From Pseudomonas nunensis (GTDB lineage: Bacteria > Pseudomonadota > Gammaproteobacteria > Pseudomonadales > Pseudomonadaceae), in contig NZ_CP101125.1 in the NCBI RefSeq assembly GCF_024296925.1, positions 4,962,501 to 5,026,500 of the forward strand: a stretch of 64,000 nucleotides of DNA. Reading direction: 5' to 3'. Position 1 is the first letter of the stretch, and each line of letters starts with the position of its first letter. The translations under genes were made by a program, and so were the position numbers. Shown here piece after piece: positions 18,700 to 27,245 of this stretch. The notes beneath the pieces are model-generated. The model did no database searches and was not told the DNA's origin. It was given only the letters and a program-made list of their open reading frames with translations.

Positions 18700-18779
18700 G
18701 GCGGGCCGTGTGGCGCGGGCCTTCCGGCTTTGCCGTTTTGACAGGAAGTATCCCGACTTCGAACGCCACTCGGTCCGCC
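18700..18779 (+). ncRNA. C4-like antisense RNA in the leader of the BRO-N gene
   Basis: An 80-base segment that folds into a clear structured RNA. The outer stem GGCGGGCCG (18700-18708) pairs base for base with CGGTCCGCC (18771-18779, one G-U pair); after a U-U mismatch, GTGGCG (18710-18715) pairs with CGCCAC (18764-18769). Inside, CGGG (18716) pairs with CCCG (18752), CTTCC (18721) with GGAAG (18744), and GGC/GCC closes a small hairpin. The unpaired CCGTTTTGA (18733-18741) can pair over all nine positions with TCGAAACGG (18817-18825), which overlaps the BRO ribosome site. This layout matches the phage P1/P7 C4 antisense RNA that silences antirepressor translation. The family name is inferred without a covariance search. 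Confidence 0.65.
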
Positions 18780-18830
18780 ACCCAACCTGTCGAAGGGTTG
18801 GTGGCGACTTTCCTAATCGAAACGGAAGTT
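18777..18830 (+). promoter_or_regulatory. Leader hairpins sequestering the BRO-N ribosome site
   Basis: GCCACC-C-AACC (18778-18787) can pair with GGTTGGTGGC (18796-18805), an alternative to the 3' side of the RNA outer stem. A second small stem, ACTTTCC (18807-18813) with GGAAGT (18824-18829), would hide the ribosome site GGAAG (18824-18828) that lies 8 bases before the ATG. The two alternatives are consistent with a switch in translation. This is a reading of the sequence, not a known annotation. Confidence 0.5.
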
Positions 18831-18836
18831 ACCTTC

Positions 18837-19337
18837 ATGCCGAAGCACGCTCAAAATTCGCCTTACTTCACCCCAACCGTCTTCACCCGCCACAACCGCT
18901 TCCTCCACGCACTCATGCAAGACAACCAAGCCTGGTTCTGCGTCCACGATCTCGGGCGCCTGATGGGCCGCCCAATGGACGAACGCCTCACCCTGAAACT
19001 CGACCCCGATCAGCGTCGAAACGTCTGGCTGCTGAAAAGCGGCAACACCGTCGAATCCCTGATGGTCAGCGAATCAGGGATGTACGCCCTTCTCGTCCAC
19101 CACTTCATCCCGGAAAACCGAAACCTGCGCCAATGGCTGAGCAATGAAGTCATACCGATGCTGCGTGAGTCGAACGCGGCGTCTGTGGATAACATTCCAA
19201 GCCTGAGTTCGCTGCAATGGGCCGGCATCTCGGTGCCGCTGCTGCACTGGCAGCATCAGGCCTGGATCAAGTGGCGGGATATGCCTGATCTGATGCAGGT
19301 ACAGCGCCCGTTCAAGATCATGGGTACTTGCAGTTGA
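18837..19337 (+). CDS. BRO-N domain protein (phage antirepressor-like)
   Basis: A 166-residue protein with a BRO-N domain covering most of its length: FCVHDLGRLMGRPM near residue 34, VSESGMYALLVHHF near 79, and RQWLSNEVIPMLRE near 98-111. Such proteins are phage or prophage antirepressors and DNA-binding regulators. No C-terminal Ant/KilA domain is present. The ATG at 18837 has GGAAG 8 bases upstream; the longer in-frame start at 18708 would overlap the structured leader RNA and is rejected. No other phage genes surround it, so it may be a prophage remnant or a domesticated regulator. It lies divergent from the rloAB genes. Confidence 0.82.
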   Translation: MPKHAQNSPYFTPTVFTRHNRFLHALMQDNQAWFCVHDLGRLMGRPMDERLTLKLDPDQRRNVWLLKSGNTVESLMVSESGMYALLVHHFIPENRNLRQWLSNEVIPMLRESNAASVDNIPSLSSLQWAGISVPLLHWQHQAWIKWRDMPDLMQVQRPFKIMGTCS

Positions 19338-19356
19338 GGGCCAGGTAAATGCAAAA

Positions 19357-19451
19357 CCTGTGGGAGCGGGCTTGCTCGCGAATGCGGTGGGTCAATCACT
19401 ATCAATGTCGACTGACACACCCTCTTCGCGAGCAAGCCCGCTCCCACAGGG
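19357..19451. repeat. REP pair
   Basis: Two inverted REP arms (CCTGTGGGAGCGGGCTTGCT and its complement ending CCCGCTCCCACAGG) following the BRO-N gene, with about 45 bp between them. Confidence 0.85.
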
Positions 19452-19549
19452 ATTCAGGTGTGTCTGACAAAATTGAAAAGGGGCAGACTTTAAAGTCCGC
19501 CCCGCTGGTTAGTCGCCTTTCCAAATATCTTCCGCGCCTTCTCCAAACA

Positions 19550-19699
19550 TCAATCCTCGTCCCGCAACAGCGCCATCAGTTCATCGGTCCGCCACTTGAT
19601 GTCTGCTTTACCTCGCGCGGCTTCGAATTGATCGAGAGCGACGGTCTCGCAAGACTCGTCTTTTTGCTCAGGAATCGTAATTTCGTCGTCATTGTTCAT
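19550..19699 (-). CDS. Small acidic hypothetical protein
   Basis: A 49-residue acidic protein beginning MNNDDEITIPEQ and ending DELMALLRDED. It is not recognised. The ATG at 19699 is preceded by a GGGAGA ribosome site at good spacing; the in-frame start at 19813 would add 38 residues that do not look coding. Size and acidity resemble small antitoxin-like or regulator-partner proteins, but no toxin gene is adjacent. It reads in the same direction as the 61-residue gene upstream, about 100 bp away, in the accessory island that also holds rloAB and the BRO gene. Confidence 0.5.
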   Translation of the reverse strand: MNNDDEITIPEQKDESCETVALDQFEAARGKADIKWRTDELMALLRDED

Positions 19700-19796
19700 A
19701 ATTGTCTCCCGAACGTTGTTCGCTGAAAGGTCGGTTTTTCTGCCGCTAGTCAGGACACGGCCGCAACACAAGGTCACGGCCCAATCCCACTCCTCC

Positions 19797-19982
19797 TCAA
19801 AACCGCGAAACACTCCTCATCGCATCCACTAGATACCTCATCGCAATCCGATCACTCTCGGACAGCTCCCGATACCGCTCCACCAATTTCATCTCCTCCG
19901 AATTGAGGCGGCGCCTGCGCCTTACATTCGACAGAAACGGAAATATCCCTAACAGCTCGGTGATGCCTTGTACTTTCGACAT
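19797..19982 (-). CDS. Small basic/helical hypothetical protein
   Basis: A 61-residue protein with a basic patch (NVRRRRRLNSEE) followed by a helix-rich tail (MKLVERYRELSESDRIAMRYLVDAM). The tail resembles the C-terminal helical segment seen in some HTH regulators, but no DNA-binding domain is present, so no function is assigned. An AAGGAC ribosome-like site precedes the ATG. It lies just upstream of the 49-residue gene, on the same strand. Confidence 0.55.
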   Translation of the reverse strand: MSKVQGITELLGIFPFLSNVRRRRRLNSEEMKLVERYRELSESDRIAMRYLVDAMRSVSRF

Positions 19983-20397
19983 GGACGATGTCCTTCTAAT
20001 ACGTCAAAGAAAACTTCAGAAAACCGCATCGCCCTACTACTTTTTCAGCAGTCGCTTGGTGCGCGCTGAACCCACCGGCCTGAAGGGCCGAAACCGGTCA
20101 TGCCCATAGGATAGGAATTAAATCGGCGCTGAAAAGTGGTTTTTAGAGTAATTAGTCGAAAAAGGCACAAATGCCTTATAAAACAGAAAGTACTGTGGGA
20201 AACGTTACCGGACACGTCTTGTTTCATAGCCGCAACATTGTTGTGCTATCAATCATTTTTTCTCCGGGACCGAACGGTTTAAGCTATTTGGCATCTGTTT
20301 AAAGTCCGTTGCGTTTGGCCGAAGGCATGTCCGAACCTCCATTTTTGATCCAGCAGTGCCAGGAACGGCGCGGGATTGTTCACGACAGGTTGTACTT
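19983..20397. other. AT-rich intergenic region upstream of opgD
   Basis: 415 bp with no supported gene. It is clearly AT-richer than the coding sequence on its right. It contains the upstream regions of the divergent small gene (left) and opgD (right). A small palindrome GGCACAAATGCC is present near 20163. No confident promoter, operator or RNA structure was recognised. Confidence 0.6.
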
Positions 20398-22023
20398 ATG
20401 CACCGCAGGAATTTGCTCAAAGCGTCCATAGCTATCGCCGCCTACACCGGTTTATCGGCCACTGGCCTGTTGGCCGCTCGGGCCTGGGCCGGGAATGGCG
20501 CGGCGGATGGCGACGCGCAGGCGTTCGACTTCGAAGCGCTGAAGATTCAGGCCAAGCAGCTCGCCGGCAATCGTTATCAGGACACCAAGCAGGTGCTGCC
20601 GCCGACATTGGCGACCATGGCGCCGCAACAATTCAACGCGATTCAGTACGACGGCAAGCACTCGCTGTGGAACGACTTGAACGGCCAACTGGACGTGCAG
20701 TTTTTCCACGTCGGCATGGGCTTCAAGCAACCTGTGCGCATGTTCAGCGTCGATCCGAAGACGCGTCTGGCGCGGGAAGTGCATTTCCGTCCGTCGCTGT
20801 TCAACTATGAAAAAACCACGGTCGACACCAAGCAGCTTGGCGCTGACCTGGGCTTTTCCGGGTTCAAGTTGTTCAAGGCTCCGGAGCTGGACAAGCACGA
20901 TGTGCTGTCGTTCCTGGGCGCCAGCTATTTCCGCGCGGTAGATGCTTCTGGCCAATATGGCCTGTCGGCTCGCGGCTTGGCGATCGATACTTACGCCAAG
21001 AAGCGTGAGGAATTCCCGGACTTCACCAAGTTCTGGTTCGAGACGCCGGACAAGGACAGCACCCGTTTCGTGGTCTACGCCTTGCTCGATTCGCCGAGTG
21101 CTACCGGTGCTTACCGTTTCGACATCGACTGCCAGGCCAGCCAAGTGGTCATGGCCATCGACGCGCACATCAATGCGCGCACCGCCATCGAACAACTGGG
21201 CATCTCGCCGATGACCAGCATGTTCAGCTGCGGTACCCACGAGCGGCGCATGTGCGACACCATTCACCCGCAAATCCATGACTCCGATCGCCTGGCCATG
21301 TGGCGCGGCAACGGCGAGTGGATCTGCCGTCCGCTGAACAACCCGGCGACCCTGCAGTTCAATGCCTTCGCCGACACCGACCCGAAAGGTTTCGGCCTGG
21401 TGCAGACCGATCACGAGTTCGCCAGCTATCAAGACACCGTCGACTGGTACAGCAAGCGTCCGAGCCTGTGGGTAGAACCTACAACCGCGTGGGGCGAAGG
21501 CTCTATCGATCTGCTGGAAATTCCTACAACCGGCGAAACCCTGGATAACATCGTCGCGTTCTGGACGCCGAAGAAGCCAGTGGCGGCCGGTGACTCGCTG
21601 AATTACGGCTACAAGCTGTACTGGAGCGCATTGCCACCGGTCAGCACGCCGCTGGCACGGGTCAACGCGACCCGTTCGGGCATGGGTGGGTTTATCGAAG
21701 GTTGGGCGCCGGGCGAGCATTACCCGGAAGTCTGGGCCCGTCGCTTTGCGGTGGACTTCACTGGTGGCGGTCTGGATCGCTTGCCGCCGGGTGCGGCGAT
21801 CGAGCCGGTGGTCACTTGCTCGAATGGCGAAGTGAAAGACTTCAACGTGCTGGTGCTCGATGACATCAAGGGTTACCGGATTACGTTTGACTGGTTCCCG
21901 ACCAATGACAGCGTGGCACCGGTGGAGCTGCGGTTGTTTATTCGCACCAATGACCGGACGTTGAGTGAAACCTGGTTGTACCAGTATTTCCCGCCGGCGC
22001 CGGAGAAGCGTAAGTACACCTGA
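20398..22023 (+). CDS. opgD: OpgD (MdoD), periplasmic glucan biosynthesis protein D
   Basis: A 541-residue exported protein acting in osmoregulated periplasmic glucan synthesis, where it controls backbone structure. The start at 20398 gives a twin-arginine-type leader (HRRNLLKAS followed by a hydrophobic stretch to about residue 31). The rest is a typical OpgG/OpgD fold: [15 protein letters not shown] near residue 100 and [23 protein letters not shown] near 275. No opgG/opgH partner is next to it, which is usual for OpgD. A bidirectional terminator lies 137 bp downstream. Confidence 0.92.
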   Translation: MHRRNLLKASIAIAAYTGLSATGLLAARAWAGNGAADGDAQAFDFEALKIQAKQLAGNRYQDTKQVLPPTLATMAPQQFNAIQYDGKHSLWNDLNGQLDVQFFHVGMGFKQPVRMFSVDPKTRLAREVHFRPSLFNYEKTTVDTKQLGADLGFSGFKLFKAPELDKHDVLSFLGASYFRAVDASGQYGLSARGLAIDTYAKKREEFPDFTKFWFETPDKDSTRFVVYALLDSPSATGAYRFDIDCQASQVVMAIDAHINARTAIEQLGISPMTSMFSCGTHERRMCDTIHPQIHDSDRLAMWRGNGEWICRPLNNPATLQFNAFADTDPKGFGLVQTDHEFASYQDTVDWYSKRPSLWVEPTTAWGEGSIDLLEIPTTGETLDNIVAFWTPKKPVAAGDSLNYGYKLYWSALPPVSTPLARVNATRSGMGGFIEGWAPGEHYPEVWARRFAVDFTGGGLDRLPPGAAIEPVVTCSNGEVKDFNVLVLDDIKGYRITFDWFPTNDSVAPVELRLFIRTNDRTLSETWLYQYFPPAPEKRKYT

Positions 22024-22048
22024 GGTTGACCGGTCGTCTGGGCGGGCC

Positions 22049-22117
22049 TCTTCGCGGGCAAGCCCGCTCCCACAGTTGGAATGCATTCCCCTGTGGGAGC
22101 GGGCTTGCTCGCGAAGA
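22049..22117. repeat. REP pair
   Basis: Two inverted REP arms (TTCGCGGGCAAGCCCGCTCC and GTGGGAGCGGGCTTGCTCGC) between opgD and its terminator. Confidence 0.85.
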
Positions 22118-22159
22118 CGGCCTGACCGACAACAAAAATCCCGCTCCAGAAACGCAAAA

Positions 22160-22182
22160 GCCCCGATCAATCCGATCGGGGC
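22160..22182. terminator. Bidirectional terminator between opgD and the OYE gene
   Basis: A perfect 9-bp stem (GCCCCGATC / GATCGGGGC) with a 5-base loop, followed by TTTTTGTTTTT on the plus strand and preceded by AAAA, so it can serve both convergent genes. Confidence 0.9.
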
Positions 22183-22203
22183 TTTTTGTTTTTACAGCGC
22201 TAT

Positions 22204-23310
22204 TCAGTCTCGCAAATCAGACTCATGAATCGGCTGATCACGATGGGTCGCCCGCTGATACTGCGACGGCCACACCGCTTTGCGTCCACCCAGGTCATCA
22301 TCGGCATGCAGCGGCCAGTACGGATCGCGCAACAACTCCCGAGCCAGGAAGATGATGTCCGCCTGACAGGTCCGCAGAATGTGCTCAGCCTGCGCCGGCT
22401 CGGTAATCATGCCCACGGTGCCCGTGGCGATGCCTGACTCCTTACGCACGCGCTCAGCGAAACGTGTTTGATAACCCGGGCCTGTAGGAATTTCCGCGTT
22501 GGCCGCCGTACCGCCCGACGAGACGTCGATCAGATCCACGCCCAGGTCCTTGAGGCGTCGAGCCAGCTCCACGGTTTCATCCGGGTTCCAGCCGTCTTCC
22601 ACCCAATCGGTGGCCGATACCCGCACAAACAGCGGCAACTCTTCCGGCCATACCGCACGTACCGCTTCAGTGACTTGCAGCACCAGGCGAATACGATTCT
22701 CGAACGAGCCGCCATATTGATCGCGCCGCTGATTGCTCAGGGGCGACAGAAACTGATGCAGCAGATAACCGTGGGCGGCGTGGATCTCGGCCACTTTGAA
22801 ACCGGCGGTCAGTGCGCGTTTGGCCGCATCGACGAAGGCCTGGATGACTTCAGCGATTTGCCCTTCATCGAGCTGTTTAGGTGGCGTGTGTTGCGGATCG
22901 AAGGCAATCGGCGAAGGCCCGACCGGGGTCCAGCCGCCGTCTTCGGGCTTGAGGCTGCCGTGCTTGCCGATCCACGGCCGATGGGTGCTGGCCTTGCGCC
23001 CGGCGTGGGCCAGTTGAATACCGGCGACGGCGCCTTGGGCTGCGATAAACCGGGTGATGCGTTGCAGCGGTTCGATCTGTTCGTCATTCCACAGGCCGAG
23101 GTCTTCGGCAGTGATTCGACCATCAGCGGTAACCGCTGTCGCTTCGGTAAAAATCAGACCGGCCCCGCCGACCGCGCGGCTGCCGAGGTGGACCAGGTGC
23201 CAGTCATTGGCCAGGCCATCGACGCTGGAGTACTGGCACATGGGCGATACGGCAATGCGGTTAAGCAGGGTCAATTGGCGAAGGGTATAGGGTTCAAGCA
23301 GCAGACTCAT
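22204..23310 (-). CDS. NADH:flavin oxidoreductase, Old Yellow Enzyme family (YqjM/XenA-like)
   Basis: A 368-residue FMN-dependent ene-reductase with a TIM-barrel fold. Motifs of the YqjM/XenA branch are visible: NRIAVSPMCQYSS near residue 18 with the redox-tuning Cys, QLAHAGRKAS near 100, and the substrate/FMN-binding HAAHGYLLHQFLSPLSNQR near 175 (H-x-x-H pair). It likely reduces activated alkenes or xenobiotics such as nitro compounds with NAD(P)H. The physiological substrate cannot be told from sequence. It has a clear GAGGTG-type ribosome site and stands as a single gene. Confidence 0.9.
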   Translation of the reverse strand: MSLLLEPYTLRQLTLLNRIAVSPMCQYSSVDGLANDWHLVHLGSRAVGGAGLIFTEATAVTADGRITAEDLGLWNDEQIEPLQRITRFIAAQGAVAGIQLAHAGRKASTHRPWIGKHGSLKPEDGGWTPVGPSPIAFDPQHTPPKQLDEGQIAEVIQAFVDAAKRALTAGFKVAEIHAAHGYLLHQFLSPLSNQRRDQYGGSFENRIRLVLQVTEAVRAVWPEELPLFVRVSATDWVEDGWNPDETVELARRLKDLGVDLIDVSSGGTAANAEIPTGPGYQTRFAERVRKESGIATGTVGMITEPAQAEHILRTCQADIIFLARELLRDPYWPLHADDDLGGRKAVWPSQYQRATHRDQPIHESDLRD

Positions 23311-23508
23311 GGGGCACCTCTCGAATCAGTGGGCAGGCTCCAGGGTTCTGTTTGAAAAGTCGACGAGTGACAGTAAAAGGTGCAGCACCCGCCCCCGCGG
23401 GCAAAAAATTCGACAAGACGTCACAAGGCCAATCAAGCAGTGCTTAGAGCCTAGTCGACAACGGGGGATGAGGGAGGGTTCCGGGGATATTTGGTGTCTG
23501 GGAGAACG

Positions 23509-23576
23509 CTTCGCGGGCAAGCCTCGCTCCTACAGGGGTCTGCGCAATTCCTGTAGGAGCGAGGCTTGCCCGCGAA
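23509..23576. repeat. REP pair downstream of recJ
   Basis: Two inverted REP arms (TTCGCGGGCAAGCCTCGCTC and GTAGGAGCGAGGCTTGCCCG) that end 5 bp from the recJ stop. The bases from 23311 to 23508 hold the region upstream of the OYE gene, in which nothing else was recognised. Confidence 0.85.
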
Positions 23577-23580
23577 TGCC

Positions 23581-25290
23581 TTAACGCGGTTCGATGTGAG
23601 CAATCATCAGTTGAACAGTTTCATTCCCACGAAACTCGTTGAGATCGAGTTTGTAAGCCAACTCCACCCATTTGATCGTTGGATTCGGCCAGATATCACG
23701 GTCGATGCCAAAAGCGATGCCATCCAGCTTCACCGAACCACACTCACTTCTCAGCACCACTTTAAGGTGCCGCTCGCCCACCACCCGCTGCTCGACCAAC
23801 TGGAACACGCCGTGAAACAACGGCTCCGGGAAGTGCTGACCCCAAGGGCCGGCATGGCGCAAAGCGCGGGCCAGTTCCAGGTGGAATTCCTCGACAGCCA
23901 AAACCCCGTCAGACAGCAAGCGCCCGGTCAGGTCTTCTTCGCGCAATTGCCTACGCACTTCAGCATCAAAGGCTTCAGCGAACAGCGGAAAATTCGCTTC
24001 AGGCAAGGTCAAACCGGCCGCCATCGCGTGGCCACCGTACTTGCTGATCAGGTTTGGATGCTGCGCCGCCACCACGCTCAAGGCGTCGCGAATGTGAAAG
24101 CCTTGGACCGAGCGACCCGAGCCTTTCAACAAGCCATCGCCAGCATCGGCAAAGGCAATCGTCGGACGGAAATAGCGCTCTTTCATCCGCGAAGCGAGGA
24201 TGCCGATGACGCCCTGGTGCCACTCGGGATCGAACAGGCACAAGCCGAATGGCATCGATTCCACCGGCAGATCCTTGAGCTGCGCCAGCGCTTCACGCTG
24301 CATGCCTTGCTCGATGGATTTACGATCCTGGTTCATGCCGTCGAGCTGGGACGCCATCTCGCGGGCAAGCCCTGCGTCGTCGGTAAGCAGGCATTCGATG
24401 CCCAGACTCATGTCATCCAGGCGTCCTGCCGCATTCAAGCGCGGGCCGACAATGAAGCCCAGATCGGTAGAGGTAATCCGCGCCGGCTCACGCTTGGCGA
24501 CTTCGAGAATCGCCTTGATCCCGGGCCGGGCGCGACCGGCGCGAATCCGCTCCAAACCCTGGTGCACCAGAATCCGGTTGTTGGCATCCAGCGGCACCAC
24601 GTCGGCGACACTGCCCAGCGCCACCAGGTCCAGCAACTCGCCGATGTTCGGCTGAGGTTTGCTCTCGTACCAACCGAGACTGCGCAGGCGTGCACGCAGG
24701 GCCATCAACACATAGAAAATCACCCCGACCCCGGCCAACGCCTTGCTTGGAAAGTCGCAACCAGGCTGGTTCGGATTGACGATGGCATCAGCCAGCGGCA
24801 GCTCATCGCCGGGCAAGTGGTGATCGGTGACCAGCACTTTGAGCTTGGCCTTTTTCGCCGCCGCCACACCTTCGACGCTGGAAATCCCATTGTCCACGGT
24901 GATCAGCAGCTGCGGATCACGGGTCAACGCCACTTCGACGATTTCCGGGGTCAGGCCGTAACCGTACTCGAAACGGTTCGGCACCAGATAATCGACATGA
25001 GCCGCGCCCAGCAGACGCAAACCAAGTACGCCGACGGTACTGGCCGTGGCGCCATCAGCATCGAAATCGCCGACGATCAGAATCCGCTGACGCTGCTCCA
25101 GCGCCGTCACCAGCAGATCCACCGCCGCGTCGATGCCTTTGAGTTGCTGAAACGGAATCAGCCGGGCCAGGCTCTTGTCCAGTTCAGCCTCGCTCTGCAC
25201 GCCCCGCGCCGCGTACAGACGGGTCAGCAGCGGCGGCAGATCACCGAGGAATGGCAGGGTGTCGGGCAACAGGCGAGGTTCGATGCGCAT
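23581..25290 (-). CDS. recJ: RecJ, single-stranded-DNA-specific 5'-3' exonuclease
   Basis: A 569-residue RecJ, close to the E. coli length (577). The DHH-family motifs are intact: VGDFDADGATA near residues 74-84, the VTDHHLPG motif near 150-160, NAAGRLDDM near 292 and the DHHA1 region (SGRSVQGFHIRDALS, GGHAMAAGLTL) near 390-430. The enzyme acts in recombination repair and mismatch repair. The gene stands upstream of REPs and downstream of yaeQ on the same strand, with about 65 bp between. No defects are visible. Confidence 0.95.
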   Translation of the reverse strand: MRIEPRLLPDTLPFLGDLPPLLTRLYAARGVQSEAELDKSLARLIPFQQLKGIDAAVDLLVTALEQRQRILIVGDFDADGATASTVGVLGLRLLGAAHVDYLVPNRFEYGYGLTPEIVEVALTRDPQLLITVDNGISSVEGVAAAKKAKLKVLVTDHHLPGDELPLADAIVNPNQPGCDFPSKALAGVGVIFYVLMALRARLRSLGWYESKPQPNIGELLDLVALGSVADVVPLDANNRILVHQGLERIRAGRARPGIKAILEVAKREPARITSTDLGFIVGPRLNAAGRLDDMSLGIECLLTDDAGLAREMASQLDGMNQDRKSIEQGMQREALAQLKDLPVESMPFGLCLFDPEWHQGVIGILASRMKERYFRPTIAFADAGDGLLKGSGRSVQGFHIRDALSVVAAQHPNLISKYGGHAMAAGLTLPEANFPLFAEAFDAEVRRQLREEDLTGRLLSDGVLAVEEFHLELARALRHAGPWGQHFPEPLFHGVFQLVEQRVVGERHLKVVLRSECGSVKLDGIAFGIDRDIWPNPTIKWVELAYKLDLNEFRGNETVQLMIAHIEPR

Positions 25291-25356
25291 GGGGTGACAG
25301 GTGCTTCTCTTGAATACGTAGGATAAAACCGGATGACGCGTAGTACCGGCGAATGA

Positions 25357-25899
25357 TCAGCCGCGTTCGCCGCTCAGCCACTGCAGCTGGACTTCATGTT
25401 GACCACGGTCGTCGGTGACGAAAATCGTTCCTTCGCTGATCATCACGTCCCACTTGATAACGCGGGGCATGTCTTTGGCCAGGGTTTCCAGGATGTCCTG
25501 CGGCACGGCCGCGATGTGCACGTTTTTCAGGTTCTTGATCGCCGGGATCACTTTGGTTTCCCAGACACGCAGGCTGCCGTACGCCAACAGGCTGGTGCGC
25601 TCGGTGCGACGCGAGCACCAGGTCAGGCGATCGGCGTCTGGCTGACCGACTTCGATCCAGTGCAGGACGCGGTCATCCAGGCTCTTTTCCCACAGGGCTG
25701 GTTCATCCACGTCTGACAGACCGCGCCCAAACGACAGCTGCTCGTTGTACCAGAAGGCGTAGGCCAGCAGCCGCACGGTCATGCGCTCTTCGGTTTCCGA
25801 AGGGTGACGGGCGATGGTCTGCTTCACGCTCTCGTAGATGCTGCGGTCGAGGTCGGTGAGGTTCAGTTCAAACTTGTAGGTCGTGGACGGCTGGGCCAT
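25357..25899 (-). CDS. yaeQ: YaeQ-family protein
   Basis: A 180-residue YaeQ-like protein, beginning MAQPSTTYKFELNLTDLDR. YaeQ proteins have a restriction-endonuclease-like fold of unsettled function; residues such as EERMTVRLLAYAFWYNE and DEPALWEKSLDDRVLHWIEVGQPD follow the family. The ATG at 25899 matches the family N-terminus; an in-frame ATG at 26013 would add 38 residues without similarity. The family is confident, the role is not known. Confidence 0.88.
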   Translation of the reverse strand: MAQPSTTYKFELNLTDLDRSIYESVKQTIARHPSETEERMTVRLLAYAFWYNEQLSFGRGLSDVDEPALWEKSLDDRVLHWIEVGQPDADRLTWCSRRTERTSLLAYGSLRVWETKVIPAIKNLKNVHIAAVPQDILETLAKDMPRVIKWDVMISEGTIFVTDDRGQHEVQLQWLSGERG

Positions 25900-26045
25900 G
25901 AACGGGCTTCTTGATACGAGGAAAGGCCGCAAGTCTAACCGATGCGACGGGCAATCAGAGCATTGACGGCCATCAACTTCGGGCGACTGACACGCGGCTA
26001 TGTTAAAACGCACTACTCACACGACTTTGTCCTACAGGATCGCGC

Positions 26046-27245
26046 ATGCCATTCACCGGAAAACCACTCTCAGGCCTGAAAGTCATCGAATTGGGTACGT
26101 TGATTGCCGGGCCGTTTGCCTCGCGCATTTGCGGCGAGTTCGGTGCTGAAGTGATCAAGATTGAATCCCCGGATGGCGGTGATCCGTTGCGTAAATGGCG
26201 CAAGTTGTATGAAGGCACCTCGCTGTGGTGGTTCGTCCAGGCGCGCAATAAGAAGTCCCTGACCTTGAACCTGAAGCATCCGGACGGCCTGGCGATTCTG
26301 AAAAAACTGCTCAGCGAAGCGGACATTCTGATCGAGAATTTTCGCCCCGGCGTGTTGGAAAAGCTCGGCCTGGGGTGGGAAGTTTTACATGCACTGAACC
26401 CAAAACTGGTGATGGTGCGCCTCTCTGGATTCGGCCAGACCGGGCCAATGAAAGACCAACCGGGGTTTGGCGCAGTCGGGGAGTCCATGGGCGGTCTTCG
26501 ATACATCACCGGGTTCGAGGATCGACCGCCGGTGCGCACAGGGATTTCCATCGGCGACTCGATTGCCGCGCTGTGGGGCGTGATCGGCGCGCTGATGGCC
26601 CTGCGTCATCGCGAGGTCAACGGCGGCCTGGGCCAAGTGGTGGACGTGGCGTTGTATGAAGCGATCTTCGCCATGATGGAAAGCATGGTCCCGGAGTTCG
26701 ATGTGTTCGGTTTCATCCGCGAGCGAACCGGCAACATCATGCCCGGCATCACGCCCTCCTCCATCCACACCAGCGCTGACGGCAAGCACGTGCAGATTGG
26801 CGCCAATGGCGATGCGATCTTCAAGCGGTTCATGTTGATTATCGGTCGGGAAGATTTGGCCAACGACCCGGTGCTCGCCAGCAATGACGGGCGTGACGGC
26901 CGCCGCGACGAAATTTACGGAGTCATCGATCGCTGGGTCAATTCGCTGCCGCTCGATAGCGTGATCGAGCAGTTGAACCAGGCCGACGTCCCGGCCAGCC
27001 GGATCTTCAGCGCCGAAGACATGTTCAGCGATCCGCAGTACCTGGCCCGGGAAATGTTCCTGCACGCCAAGCTGCCTGACGGCAAGGACTTCAAGATGCC
27101 GGGGATCGTGCCGAAACTCTCTGAGACACCTGGCTCTTCCGAATGGGTCGGACCGCAGTTGGGTGAACACAATGCGCAGGTACTCCACGATCTTGGCTAC
27201 GACAAGGGACAGATCGCAAAGCTGCGTGAAGACGGAGCCATTTAA
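26046..27245 (+). CDS. CaiB/BaiF (family III) CoA-transferase
   Basis: A 399-residue family III CoA-transferase, which moves CoA between carboxylic acids. The N-terminal LSGLKVIELGTLIAGPFASRI, the segment ENFRPGVLEKLGLGW near residue 100 and the nucleophile Asp171 in GISIGDSIAALWG (equivalent to Asp169 of formyl-CoA transferase) are all present. Acceptor and donor acids cannot be inferred. It is followed by an overlapping gene for a periplasmic protein, which is unlikely to be functionally linked. Confidence 0.9.
   Translation: MPFTGKPLSGLKVIELGTLIAGPFASRICGEFGAEVIKIESPDGGDPLRKWRKLYEGTSLWWFVQARNKKSLTLNLKHPDGLAILKKLLSEADILIENFRPGVLEKLGLGWEVLHALNPKLVMVRLSGFGQTGPMKDQPGFGAVGESMGGLRYITGFEDRPPVRTGISIGDSIAALWGVIGALMALRHREVNGGLGQVVDVALYEAIFAMMESMVPEFDVFGFIRERTGNIMPGITPSSIHTSADGKHVQIGANGDAIFKRFMLIIGREDLANDPVLASNDGRDGRRDEIYGVIDRWVNSLPLDSVIEQLNQADVPASRIFSAEDMFSDPQYLAREMFLHAKLPDGKDFKMPGIVPKLSETPGSSEWVGPQLGEHNAQVLHDLGYDKGQIAKLREDGAI

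Noticed and set aside
18708..18836. N-terminal extension of the BRO-N frame
   Set aside because: The extra 43 residues would be coded by the C4-like structured RNA; the ATG at 18837 has its own ribosome site and starts the conserved region.
20452..22170. 572-residue minus-strand open frame opposite opgD
   Set aside because: Antisense to the whole opgD gene; its sequence has no recognisable domain and it runs into the REP pair.
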